A stretch of DNA of 14,704 bases from positions 1 to 14,704 of the forward strand of contig JAFPMR010000122.1 of NCBI GenBank assembly GCA_017411235.1, in the 5' to 3' direction. Shown in pieces: positions 1 through 5,691 of this stretch. The notes below the pieces were generated by a model, which was not told the origin of the DNA, did not search any database, and saw nothing but the letters and a program-made list of their open reading frames with translations. The position numbers and the translations under genes were made by a program. How positions within the stretch are numbered: the first letter of the stretch is position 1; every line of letters starts with the position of its first letter. Origin of the DNA: Bacilli bacterium (lineage in GTDB: Bacteria > Bacillota_I > Bacilli_A > RF39 > UBA660).

Positions 1-351
1 ACCTATTAATACTTTAAATCCAATTATTTTTAATACTAGTAAGATATTTACTTTTTCACTTATCATTACTGGTAACATTTCATCACTAGTAGATAAGAAT
101 ACTGCTATTAAGGTACCCATTGTTATTACTCTACTAGAGAATAAACTAGCGGCCATGGAACTGAAACCACATTGTGGTAAAGCACCTAATAGACCCCCTA
201 ATATAGGTCCTCCCTTTTTAGTTTTTGTTAATACCTTTTCATTCTTTTTAGTTAATTTATGTTCTAGAAATTCAAGAAGTATAAATGTAACTAATAAATA
301 AGGTAGTATTTTTATGGTATCTAATAAACCATCTAATAAGCAATCTAACAT
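1..351 (-). CDS. Putative polytopic heavy-metal exporter, ArsP_2-like (3' part beyond window)
   Basis: The first 117 codons are visible and the frame stays open to the left edge, so this is the N-terminal part of a longer protein. It starts hydrophobic (MLDCLLDGLLDTIKILPYL), has a charged basic loop, then a Gly-rich segment GGPILGGLLGALPQCGF followed by MAASLFSSRVITMGTLIAVF and TSDEMLPVMISEK. The Pro-Gln-Cys-Gly and Ser-Asp-Glu-Met motifs inside membrane segments resemble the family called putative 10-TM heavy-metal/arsenic exporter (ArsP_2), often annotated as a putative manganese transporter. The start is the ATG at 349-351. Its ribosome-binding site (AGGTGA) overlaps the TAG stop of the Fur-family gene, only 8 bases before this ATG, so the two are cotranscribed and probably translationally coupled. 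Metal-dependent control by that regulator is the obvious inference. The metal cannot be told from sequence. Confidence 0.75.
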   Translation of the reverse strand, partial: MLDCLLDGLLDTIKILPYLLVTFILLEFLEHKLTKKNEKVLTKTKKGGPILGGLLGALPQCGFSSMAASLFSSRVITMGTLIAVFLSTSDEMLPVMISEKVNILLVLKIIGFKVLIG

Positions 352-359
352 GATTTCAC

Positions 360-731
360 CTACTTACTTAAACATTTTTTACATAATCCATTTATGATTA
401 TTTTTTCTCTATCTGGAATGAATTGATGTTCTTTAGAAATATGTTCCATTATTTCACTTATACAATCACAATCTACATGAATTAAAGAACCACAATTATT
501 GCATTTTAAATAGAAGTGGTTGTCACAATCACAATGACCCAAGTATTGGTAATTGTTTTCGTTTTTATTTATTGTTCCTTCTTCAACTAATTTGTCTACT
601 AAACGATAAATAGTTGTTAAACCTATTTCTTTATTTAGTTCATTATAAAGATCTTTAACAGTAAATTCCTTGGTTTTAGTTTTTATTAAATCTAAAACCA
701 TTTCTTTTTGTTTTGTATTATAATTTAACAT
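360..731 (-). CDS. Fur-family metal-responsive transcriptional repressor
   Basis: This 123-residue protein has the usual Fur-family length. An N-terminal winged helix (about residues 5-60, with GLTTIYRLVDKLVEEG as the recognition-helix region) precedes a metal-binding dimerisation domain. Two CxxC pairs, C77/C80 and C117/C120, match the structural zinc site of the family. The usual His-rich metal-sensing stretch is replaced by a Cys/Asp/His cluster (H66, C67, D68, C69, H72) and a second DCDC at 87-90. The start ATG (729-731) follows GGAGC with normal spacing. A 7-1-7 Fur box lies between promoter and gene, so autoregulation is likely. Cotranscription with a putative metal exporter suggests it controls efflux or homeostasis of one metal. 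Fur, Zur, Mur and PerR subtypes cannot be separated here, so no symbol is given. Confidence 0.9.
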   Translation of the reverse strand: MLNYNTKQKEMVLDLIKTKTKEFTVKDLYNELNKEIGLTTIYRLVDKLVEEGTINKNENNYQYLGHCDCDNHFYLKCNNCGSLIHVDCDCISEIMEHISKEHQFIPDREKIIINGLCKKCLSK

Positions 732-747
732 ATTAATCGCTCCAATT

Positions 748-762
748 TGAAAATGATTTTCA
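748..762. promoter_or_regulatory. Fur box (7-1-7 inverted repeat)
   Basis: TGAAAATGATTTTCA is a perfect 7-1-7 palindrome differing by one base per half from the canonical Fur-family box TGATAATnATTATCA. It begins 6 bases downstream of the -10 of the regulator promoter and so covers the expected transcription start, a position typical for repression. I infer autorepression of the regulator/exporter operon. Confidence 0.8.
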
Positions 763-768
763 TATTCA

Positions 769-796
769 ATTATAATTATTTTTTTTAAAAAAGCAA
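769..796 (-). promoter_or_regulatory. Promoter of the Fur/exporter operon
   Basis: Read on the minus strand there is TTGCTT, a 16-base spacer and a perfect TATAAT (769-774). The -35 (791-796) abuts the terminator of the upstream kinase gene, so the operon should be transcribed independently. Confidence 0.75.
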
Positions 797-797
797 T

Positions 798-822
798 AAA
801 AAAGAGGAATTACTCCTCTTTT
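798..822 (-). terminator. Intrinsic terminator of the hybrid kinase gene
   Basis: A perfect 9-bp stem (800-808 with 814-822), a 5-base loop and a U-run on the minus strand. The stem includes the first bases of the kinase TAA stop (821-823). Confidence 0.85.
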
Positions 823-1999
823 ACCATTCTTCTTGATTTTCTTCTTCTAATTCTTTTTCTTTGAATACTTTATCCATTTTTTCTTCTATTTGTGCTTTTG
901 AGAATGGTTTTGCTATGTAGTCAGCAAATCCTTCATTTATGTATTTTTCTTGAGAACCAGATTCTGCTTCAGCAGTTAATGCTATTACTGGAGTATCAAA
1001 TCCGTCTAGTTCTTTTAGTTTTCTAAATGTTTCTTCACCATTCATTCCTGGCATCATAATATCCATTAAGATTAAATCATAATCATTATTTTCTGATACC
1101 ATGTCTATACATTCAGCACCGTTATAACATTCGTCTAATACTAAATCAAATTGTTCTAGGATTCTACGAACTACTTTAATATTTAATATGTTGTCATCAA
1201 CTACTAGAACTTTCTTATAACCATATCCTTCTTCTTCGTAGTTTATTTGTTGAAGTCTTAATCTTTGTGTTCTTGATAATTCAGATTCTTCTATTTGACT
1301 AATTTTTTGTGGAATAGTTACTTCAACTTTAGTTCCTTCACCAAATTTACTTTCAGCTTTAATGGTACCTCCCATCATATCTACTAGGCTTTTTGTAACT
1401 GTAAGACCCACTTCTGTACCATTAGATCTTGAATCTGCTCTAGTATCAAATTTAACTATCTTTTTAAACAGTCTAGACATTTCTTCTTCTGTCATACCAC
1501 GACCAGTATCTTTAATGTTGATAATTAAAGTACAATTATCATCGTTATTAATACTTGATACATTGAACCAGATATCTCCGCCTTCTGTGTATTTAATAGA
1601 ATTTAGAAGTAAATTATTAACAATCTTTTCGATATGTTTTTTGTCACCAATTAATTCAAATGGTATATGTTCATCTATATCAGTGTGTAAGTAAACAGGA
1701 TTATCACCAATGAATTCTTCGTCTGTCTTTGCTAGTTTTTCAAATAAATCTCTTGGATTATATTGATTATTTACTATTTTAACTTCATTTTTTTCTAGTG
1801 TTACATAATCTAGGATGTTTTCAACAAACTCTAATAGTGTTTTTGAAGATGTTACTAAGTCTTCTGCATCTTCTCTTATTTCTTCTGGGATATCTTCATA
1901 GCCGCCAATGTCTTCTGATAAGCCAACTATGGTATTTAAGTGTGTTCTAATTTCATGAGATACACTTGATAAGAATTCACTCTTTTCTATTTCACTCAT
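821..1999 (-). CDS. Soluble hybrid histidine kinase / response regulator lacking a sensor domain
   Basis: About 392 residues with no membrane segment or signal peptide. A HisKA dimerisation helix starts almost at the N-terminus (SSVSHEIRTHLNTIVGLSE, phospho-acceptor His in SHEIR). A HATPase_c domain follows, with N-box NNLLLNSIKY, G1 DTGRGM and G2-like GTEVGL. A C-terminal receiver has VDD, the phospho-Asp in LILMDIMMPGMNG, Thr in ALTAE and Lys in AKPF. It should autophosphorylate and pass phosphate to its own receiver. There is no DNA-binding output domain and no PAS, HAMP or GAF input. Oddities are HEIRTH, where HEIRTP is usual, and GTEVGL for GTGLGL. I chose ATG 1997-1999, placed 6 bases after GAGGTG; a GTG at 2006-2008 is in frame but lies inside that ribosome-binding site. 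An in-frame TAA upstream rules out a longer protein. Partner and signal are unknown. Confidence 0.85.
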   Translation of the reverse strand: MSEIEKSEFLSSVSHEIRTHLNTIVGLSEDIGGYEDIPEEIREDAEDLVTSSKTLLEFVENILDYVTLEKNEVKIVNNQYNPRDLFEKLAKTDEEFIGDNPVYLHTDIDEHIPFELIGDKKHIEKIVNNLLLNSIKYTEGGDIWFNVSSINNDDNCTLIINIKDTGRGMTEEEMSRLFKKIVKFDTRADSRSNGTEVGLTVTKSLVDMMGGTIKAESKFGEGTKVEVTIPQKISQIEESELSRTQRLRLQQINYEEEGYGYKKVLVVDDNILNIKVVRRILEQFDLVLDECYNGAECIDMVSENNDYDLILMDIMMPGMNGEETFRKLKELDGFDTPVIALTAEAESGSQEKYINEGFADYIAKPFSKAQIEEKMDKVFKEKELEEENQEEW

Positions 2000-2026
2000 T
2001 TCATTCACCTCATTTATCTTAATTTA

Positions 2027-2056
2027 ATTATATAGAAATTTTGATTATGAAGTCAA
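2027..2056 (-). promoter_or_regulatory. Promoter of the hybrid kinase gene
   Basis: On the minus strand TTGACT (2051-2056), an 18-base spacer and a perfect TATAAT (2027-2032), about 28 bases before the ATG. It lies just downstream of the orphan terminator at 2085-2107, which insulates it. Confidence 0.75.
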
Positions 2057-2084
2057 TGTACAATTGTTAGATGTTTTGTTGCAT

Positions 2085-2107
2085 AAAAAAACTCAGTAAG
2101 TACTGAG
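2085..2107 (-). terminator. Orphan intrinsic terminator, possibly of a small RNA
   Basis: On the minus strand CTCAGTA-CT-TACTGAG forms a perfect 7-bp hairpin followed by seven T. The A-run on the other side shows it acts only leftward. No minus-strand coding gene ends here, and the region to its right is a divergent gap before pyrG, so its transcript is unknown. Confidence 0.7.
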
Positions 2108-2330
2108 GAATTCTTATTTGGAGCATGTAAGCTTATAGCTTACGATAAGTTCTTTTTTCAATTTTATTTTAAAACATTCAATAATATATTAACAATAATC
2201 TTCTTTTAATCAAGCATTTTCATATAATTATCTTCATAAAGTTCTAAGCTCTTTTATATATTATTTTTGTAAATTATAAATTTAAAAAAGGCCTTTATAG
2301 GGGGCTTCTTCATAATTATATCATTTTTTT
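2108..2330 (-). ncRNA. Candidate small RNA ending at the orphan terminator
   Basis: This is inferred, not recognised. Just 5' of the terminator, on the minus strand, are a perfect 7-bp hairpin GTAAGCT/AGCTTAC (2127-2143) and an enclosing helix: CTTAT/ATAAG (2113-2117 with 2145-2149) plus GAA/TTC with a 2-base bulge. A single-stranded ATGCTCCAA (2118-2126) lies between them; its CUCC is complementary to Shine-Dalgarno sequences, as in many base-pairing regulators. A possible -10 (TATAAT, 2314-2319) lies upstream, but no good -35 is spaced from it, and AT-rich alternatives exist closer in, so the 5' end is uncertain. No convincing ORF was found on either strand. The plus-strand part nearest pyrG should hold the pyrG promoter; several weak -10-like hexamers occur (for example 2370-2375) but none has a clear -35. 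Confidence 0.35.
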
Positions 2331-2402
2331 TGGTTCAATTTAAGAATTATATTGATGAACATATGGTTTTATAATTGAAATATGTTTTTTGGAGGTAGAG
2401 TT

Positions 2403-3998
2403 ATGGCGAAGTATGTGTTTGTCACAGGGGGCGTTGTTTCAGGGTTAGGTAAAGGTATAACAGCATCATCTATTGCATTGTTATTGAAAGCTAGAGGTTA
2501 CAAAGTATTTATGCAAAAATTTGATCCTTATATTAATGTAGATCCAGGTACAATGAATCCTATTCAGCATGGTGAAGTCTTTGTAACGTATGATGGATGT
2601 GAAACAGATCTTGATTTAGGTCACTATGAAAGATTTATTGATGAAGAACTCAATTATACATCCAATATTACAAGTGGGAAGATTTATAAGTCTGTAATTG
2701 ATAAAGAAAGGCATGGAGATTATTTAGGAGCAACTGTTCAAGTAGTACCGCATATTACTAATGAAATAAAAAATAAAGTTTACGAAGCTAGTAATACTAG
2801 TGGTGCAGATATTATTATTACAGAGATTGGTGGAACGGTTGGAGATATTGAATCACAATGTTTTTTAGAAGCTATTAGACAGATTCAATATGAAAAAGGA
2901 CAAAGTGATACTTTCTTTGTACATTGTACTTTAATACCGTATATATATGGTTCTAATGAATTAAAAACTAAACCAACACAAAATAGCGTTAGAGATTTAA
3001 GAAATTTAGGTATAAGACCTGATGCTTTAGTATGTAGAGCTCCTTTCAATACAACACAAGCTATGAAAGAAAAGTTATCTATGTTTTGTAATGTGCCAGT
3101 AGAAAATATTATTGATTCTATTGATGTTAAGAATATTTATGATATTCCTATTAATTATTATGAACAAAAGATAGACGAAATAATTTTAAAACAATTTGGT
3201 TTAGATGTTAGAGAAGCTAATATAGATTATTGGAAGAAGTTAATTAAAACAGTTGATAATTTAAAGAATGAAATTGAGATTAGTTTAGTTGGTAAATATA
3301 CAGAATTACATGATGCTTATATATCAGTTGTAGAATCACTACATCATGCAGGTTATACACATAATGTTAAAGTAAATATTAACTGGGTTGATTCTGAAAA
3401 ATTAGAAAAAGATGTTGATTTAAAAGAAGTATTTAAAAATTCTAAAGGTATTATTGTTCCTGGAGGATTTGGAAGTCGTGGAATTGAAGGAATGATAAAG
3501 GCTATTACATATGCTAGAGAGAATAATATTCCTTATTTAGGTCTATGTTTAGGTATGCAGCTATCAGTAATAGAATTTGCTAGAAATGTATGTGGTATTA
3601 AAGATGCTAATTCAACTGAATTTAATCCAGTATGTGAAAATCCTATTATTGATTTAATGAGCGATCAAAAGAGTGTTGTAAATATGGGTGGTACTTTAAG
3701 ATTAGGAAATTATGAATGTACATTAGTTAAAGATTCATTAGCATATGCTGATTATAAGAAAGATAAAATTCTAGAAAGACATAGACATCGTTATGAATTT
3801 AATAATAAATATAAAGATATTTTGGAAAAACATGGTATGGTCTTCTCTGGTAAGAATGACCAAGCTGATTTAGTGGAAATAATTGAATTACCAAAGCACA
3901 AACATTTTATAGCTTGTCAATTTCATCCTGAGTTTAAATCTAGACCTACTAAACCACACCCATTATTTGATTCATTTATTAAAGCAAGTAAAAACTAA
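2403..3998 (+). CDS. pyrG: CTP synthase (glutamine-hydrolysing)
   Basis: 531 residues, normal for the family. It converts UTP to CTP with ATP and glutamine in the cytoplasm. The N-terminal amidoligase domain opens with MAKYVFVTGGVVSGLGKG (ATP loop) and includes FDPYINVDPGTMNPIQHGEV and ITEIGGTVGDIES. The C-terminal class I glutaminase has nucleophile C382 in GLCLGMQ and the His508/Glu510 pair in FHPEF. The start is the ATG at 2403, eight bases after GGAGG (2391-2395); an upstream in-frame ATG at 2382 lies before that site and would code through it. The gene is monocistronic with its own terminator. I see no Bacillus-type G-stutter attenuator in front of it. All key residues are present. Confidence 0.98.
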   Translation: MAKYVFVTGGVVSGLGKGITASSIALLLKARGYKVFMQKFDPYINVDPGTMNPIQHGEVFVTYDGCETDLDLGHYERFIDEELNYTSNITSGKIYKSVIDKERHGDYLGATVQVVPHITNEIKNKVYEASNTSGADIIITEIGGTVGDIESQCFLEAIRQIQYEKGQSDTFFVHCTLIPYIYGSNELKTKPTQNSVRDLRNLGIRPDALVCRAPFNTTQAMKEKLSMFCNVPVENIIDSIDVKNIYDIPINYYEQKIDEIILKQFGLDVREANIDYWKKLIKTVDNLKNEIEISLVGKYTELHDAYISVVESLHHAGYTHNVKVNINWVDSEKLEKDVDLKEVFKNSKGIIVPGGFGSRGIEGMIKAITYARENNIPYLGLCLGMQLSVIEFARNVCGIKDANSTEFNPVCENPIIDLMSDQKSVVNMGGTLRLGNYECTLVKDSLAYADYKKDKILERHRHRYEFNNKYKDILEKHGMVFSGKNDQADLVEIIELPKHKHFIACQFHPEFKSRPTKPHPLFDSFIKASKN

Positions 3999-4017
3999 CT
4001 CTATGAGTTAGTTTTTT
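3991..4017 (+). terminator. Intrinsic terminator of pyrG
   Basis: A perfect 11-bp stem (3991-4001 with 4005-4015), TAT loop and T-run to 4017. The pyrG TAA stop (3996-3998) sits inside the left arm. Confidence 0.9.
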
Positions 4018-4022
4018 GCAAC

Positions 4023-4045
4023 AAAAAAACGTCGATATTTCGACG
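4023..4045 (-). terminator. Intrinsic terminator of tRNA-Gly
   Basis: On the minus strand CGTCGA-AATA-TCGACG followed by seven T, eleven bases past the tRNA CCA end. It converges with the pyrG terminator. Confidence 0.85.
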
Positions 4046-4056
4046 ATTTTAACTTT

Positions 4057-4130
4057 TGGAGCAGGTGATGGGAATCGAACCCACGTTATCAGCTTGGAAG
4101 GCTGAAGCTCTACCATTAAACTACACCTGC
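4057..4130 (-). tRNA. tRNA-Gly, anticodon UCC
   Basis: A 74-nt cloverleaf on the minus strand. The acceptor stem GCAGGTG pairs with CACCTGC, discriminator T, and CCA is encoded (4057-4059). The anticodon stem TCAGC/GCTGA encloses loop CTTCCAA, giving anticodon TCC at 4096-4098. The T-arm is GTGGG-TTCGATT-CCCAT with the canonical TTCGA. It reads GGN glycine codons. It has its own promoter and terminator and lies downstream of murE on the same strand, with no conventional terminator between, so some tRNA could also come from murE readthrough. Confidence 0.97.
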
Positions 4131-4135
4131 ATCAG

Positions 4136-4188
4136 TAGGCATTTTTAATTATATCAGTTTTTTGATAAATTGCAAGTAAAAATGCCTA
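4136..4188. repeat. Nested inverted repeat enclosing the tRNA-Gly promoter
   Basis: TAGGCATTTTTA (4136-4147) and TAAAAATGCCTA (4177-4188) are perfect 12-bp complements. Inside them TATCA (4152-4156) and TGATA (4163-4167) form a second 5-bp pair. The tRNA -35 and -10 lie within the loop. There is no T-run after the 3' arm on the minus strand, so it is not a standard murE terminator. It could be an operator, a murE 3'-end hairpin or a processing signal. Confidence 0.6.
4148..4175 (-). promoter_or_regulatory. Promoter of tRNA-Gly
   Basis: On the minus strand TTGCAA (4170-4175), a 16-base spacer and TATAAT (4148-4153), about 18 bases before the tRNA 5' end. Confidence 0.75.
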
Positions 4189-4196
4189 TTTTGTTA

Positions 4197-5564
4197 TTAT
4201 TTATGTGAATCTATGTACTTTTTAACTTCTTCTGAATCATCTAAATGATGTTTTTCATGACCAATAATTTGATAATCTTCATGACCTTTTCCTAATATAA
4301 GTACTACATCGTCTTTTTCTAACATATCTAGAGCTTTTACAATAGCAGTAGGTCTATCTAGTTCTACTTCATAGTTATCAGTTGTAACGCCTGCTAAAAT
4401 GTCTTCCATGATCTTTTTAGGATCTTCTGTACGAGGATTATCTGAAGTAAATACTACATAGTCAGATTTAGTAGCTGCTATATTACCCATGATAGGACGT
4501 TTTTTAGGATCTCTATCTCCTCCACATCCTACAATAGTGATTACTCTACCTTTTTTATGTTCTGTAAAGGCATCTATAATCTTTTCTACTGCATCTGGTG
4601 TATGAGCATAGTCAATTACAGCTTCTCCATCTTTTACTTTGATAATTTCACATCTTCCTTTTGGAGGATAGATATCTGGAGTTACTTTTATAATATCTTC
4701 AATAGAATAACCTAATTGGTTTATTAGAGATAATGTAGTCATGTAGTTATATACATTAAATCTTGATCTTAGATTAGTTTCTACTTCGTATTCTTTATTG
4801 TTATAAGTGAATTCTATCTTTGTTCCTTTATCTGTATCTTCATATTTACCTATTTTATAATCTTTACCATTAAAACCATAAGTTAGTGTATTTGGATATG
4901 CATCTAACCATTTTGCTGCTGAATCATCATCAGCATTAACTATCATAGGTCCATCTAGTTGTTTTAAGATTAACATTTTAGCAGCTAGATAATTCTCCAT
5001 TGTTTTATGATAATCTAAGTGATCTTGTGTTAGATTAGTAAATGCTGCTACTTTAAATGTTATACCTTGTACTCTCTTTTGATCTAGTGAATGTGATGAT
5101 ACTTCCATCATTACATTTTTACAGTTATGTTCTTTAGCTGTTAAGAATAGTTCATATAAATCTAAGATATTAGGAGTTGTATTAGGTAGTTCTATAAAGT
5201 CTTCATCTGGTAGATAGAAACCTATAGTACCTATATATGCTGTTTTAGAACCTAGTTCATTTAAGATTTGATATGTTAAATATGCTGTTGTTGTTTTACC
5301 ATTAGTACCTGTTACACCAATGATATTCATACTAGCTATTTCTTTTTCATAATGTTCTGATATATAATCAGTTAACCATTTATTTGTATCTTCAACTACT
5401 TCTTGTTCTATAGGACAATCAACTTTATGTTCTACGATAGCTTTTATAGCTCCTTGTTCATATGCTTTTGCTACATAATCATGTCCATCTACGGTAGAAC
5501 CAGGTAGTGCTACGAATATGTCGCCTTTTTCTACTTTACGAGAATCTATTTTAATTTTAATCAT
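4197..5564 (-). CDS. murE: UDP-MurNAc-tripeptide synthetase MurE, meso-DAP type
   Basis: 455 residues. It adds the third peptide residue to UDP-MurNAc-L-Ala-D-Glu in cytoplasmic peptidoglycan synthesis. Visible are the N-terminal DSRKVEKGDIFVALPG, the ATP loop GVTGTNGKTT (83-92), TTPN (129-132), EVSSHSL, the probable carbamylated Lys196 in YLAAK, and the C-terminal DYAHTPDAVE, GCGGDRD and GKGHED. SDNPRTEDP contains DNPR (375-378), the known signature of meso-diaminopimelate specificity; lysine enzymes lack this Arg. The N-terminus is about 30 residues shorter than in Bacillus MurE, but the ATG at 5562-5564 has a clear GAGGTG 7 bases upstream, so I accept it. It has its own promoter and is separated from the SpoIID-domain gene upstream by a terminator. 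No other mur genes are adjacent. Confidence 0.95.
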   Translation of the reverse strand: MIKIKIDSRKVEKGDIFVALPGSTVDGHDYVAKAYEQGAIKAIVEHKVDCPIEQEVVEDTNKWLTDYISEHYEKEIASMNIIGVTGTNGKTTTAYLTYQILNELGSKTAYIGTIGFYLPDEDFIELPNTTPNILDLYELFLTAKEHNCKNVMMEVSSHSLDQKRVQGITFKVAAFTNLTQDHLDYHKTMENYLAAKMLILKQLDGPMIVNADDDSAAKWLDAYPNTLTYGFNGKDYKIGKYEDTDKGTKIEFTYNNKEYEVETNLRSRFNVYNYMTTLSLINQLGYSIEDIIKVTPDIYPPKGRCEIIKVKDGEAVIDYAHTPDAVEKIIDAFTEHKKGRVITIVGCGGDRDPKKRPIMGNIAATKSDYVVFTSDNPRTEDPKKIMEDILAGVTTDNYEVELDRPTAIVKALDMLEKDDVVLILGKGHEDYQIIGHEKHHLDDSEEVKKYIDSHK

Positions 5565-5585
5565 TCTTTTTCACCTCATAAATTC

Positions 5586-5614
5586 ATTTTACTCTATTTT
5601 TTTGTTAGCAACAA
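5586..5614 (-). promoter_or_regulatory. Probable murE promoter
   Basis: On the minus strand TTGTTG (5609-5614), 17 bases, then TAAAAT (5586-5591), some 20 bases before the ATG. It follows a strong terminator, so a promoter is needed here. The hexamers are only moderate. Confidence 0.5.
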
Positions 5615-5660
5615 TTCCTTATTTTCCACATCAATTAAAAAATAGTATATTTAAGTCCAC

Positions 5661-5691
5661 AAAAAAAAGAATTAATGATAATTCTTTTTTT
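5661..5691 (-). terminator. Intrinsic terminator of the SpoIID-domain gene
   Basis: A perfect 13-bp stem (5662-5674 with 5679-5691), 4-base loop and T-run on the minus strand. It overlaps the TAA stop (5690-5692). Confidence 0.85.

Noticed and set aside
2000..2008. GTG start for the hybrid kinase at 2006-2008
   Set aside because: It lies within the GAGGTG ribosome-binding site; the ATG at 1997-1999 is correctly spaced from that site.
2118..2152. TGCTCCA on the minus strand next to a hairpin, like a tRNA 3' end
   Set aside because: No T-arm with TTCGA, no acceptor complement, and the hairpin loop is 3 bases. Likeness to the tRNA-Gly end at 4057 is superficial.
2254..2313. A 19-codon minus-strand ORF (MKKPPIKAFF...) in the gap before pyrG
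   Set aside because: No ribosome-binding site, and its length is expected by chance in AT-rich DNA.
2288..2330. GGGGG followed by CTTCTT before pyrG, resembling the Bacillus pyrG G-stutter attenuator
   Set aside because: No -10 is correctly placed for starting at these G residues, and no terminator hairpin lies between them and the pyrG ribosome-binding site.
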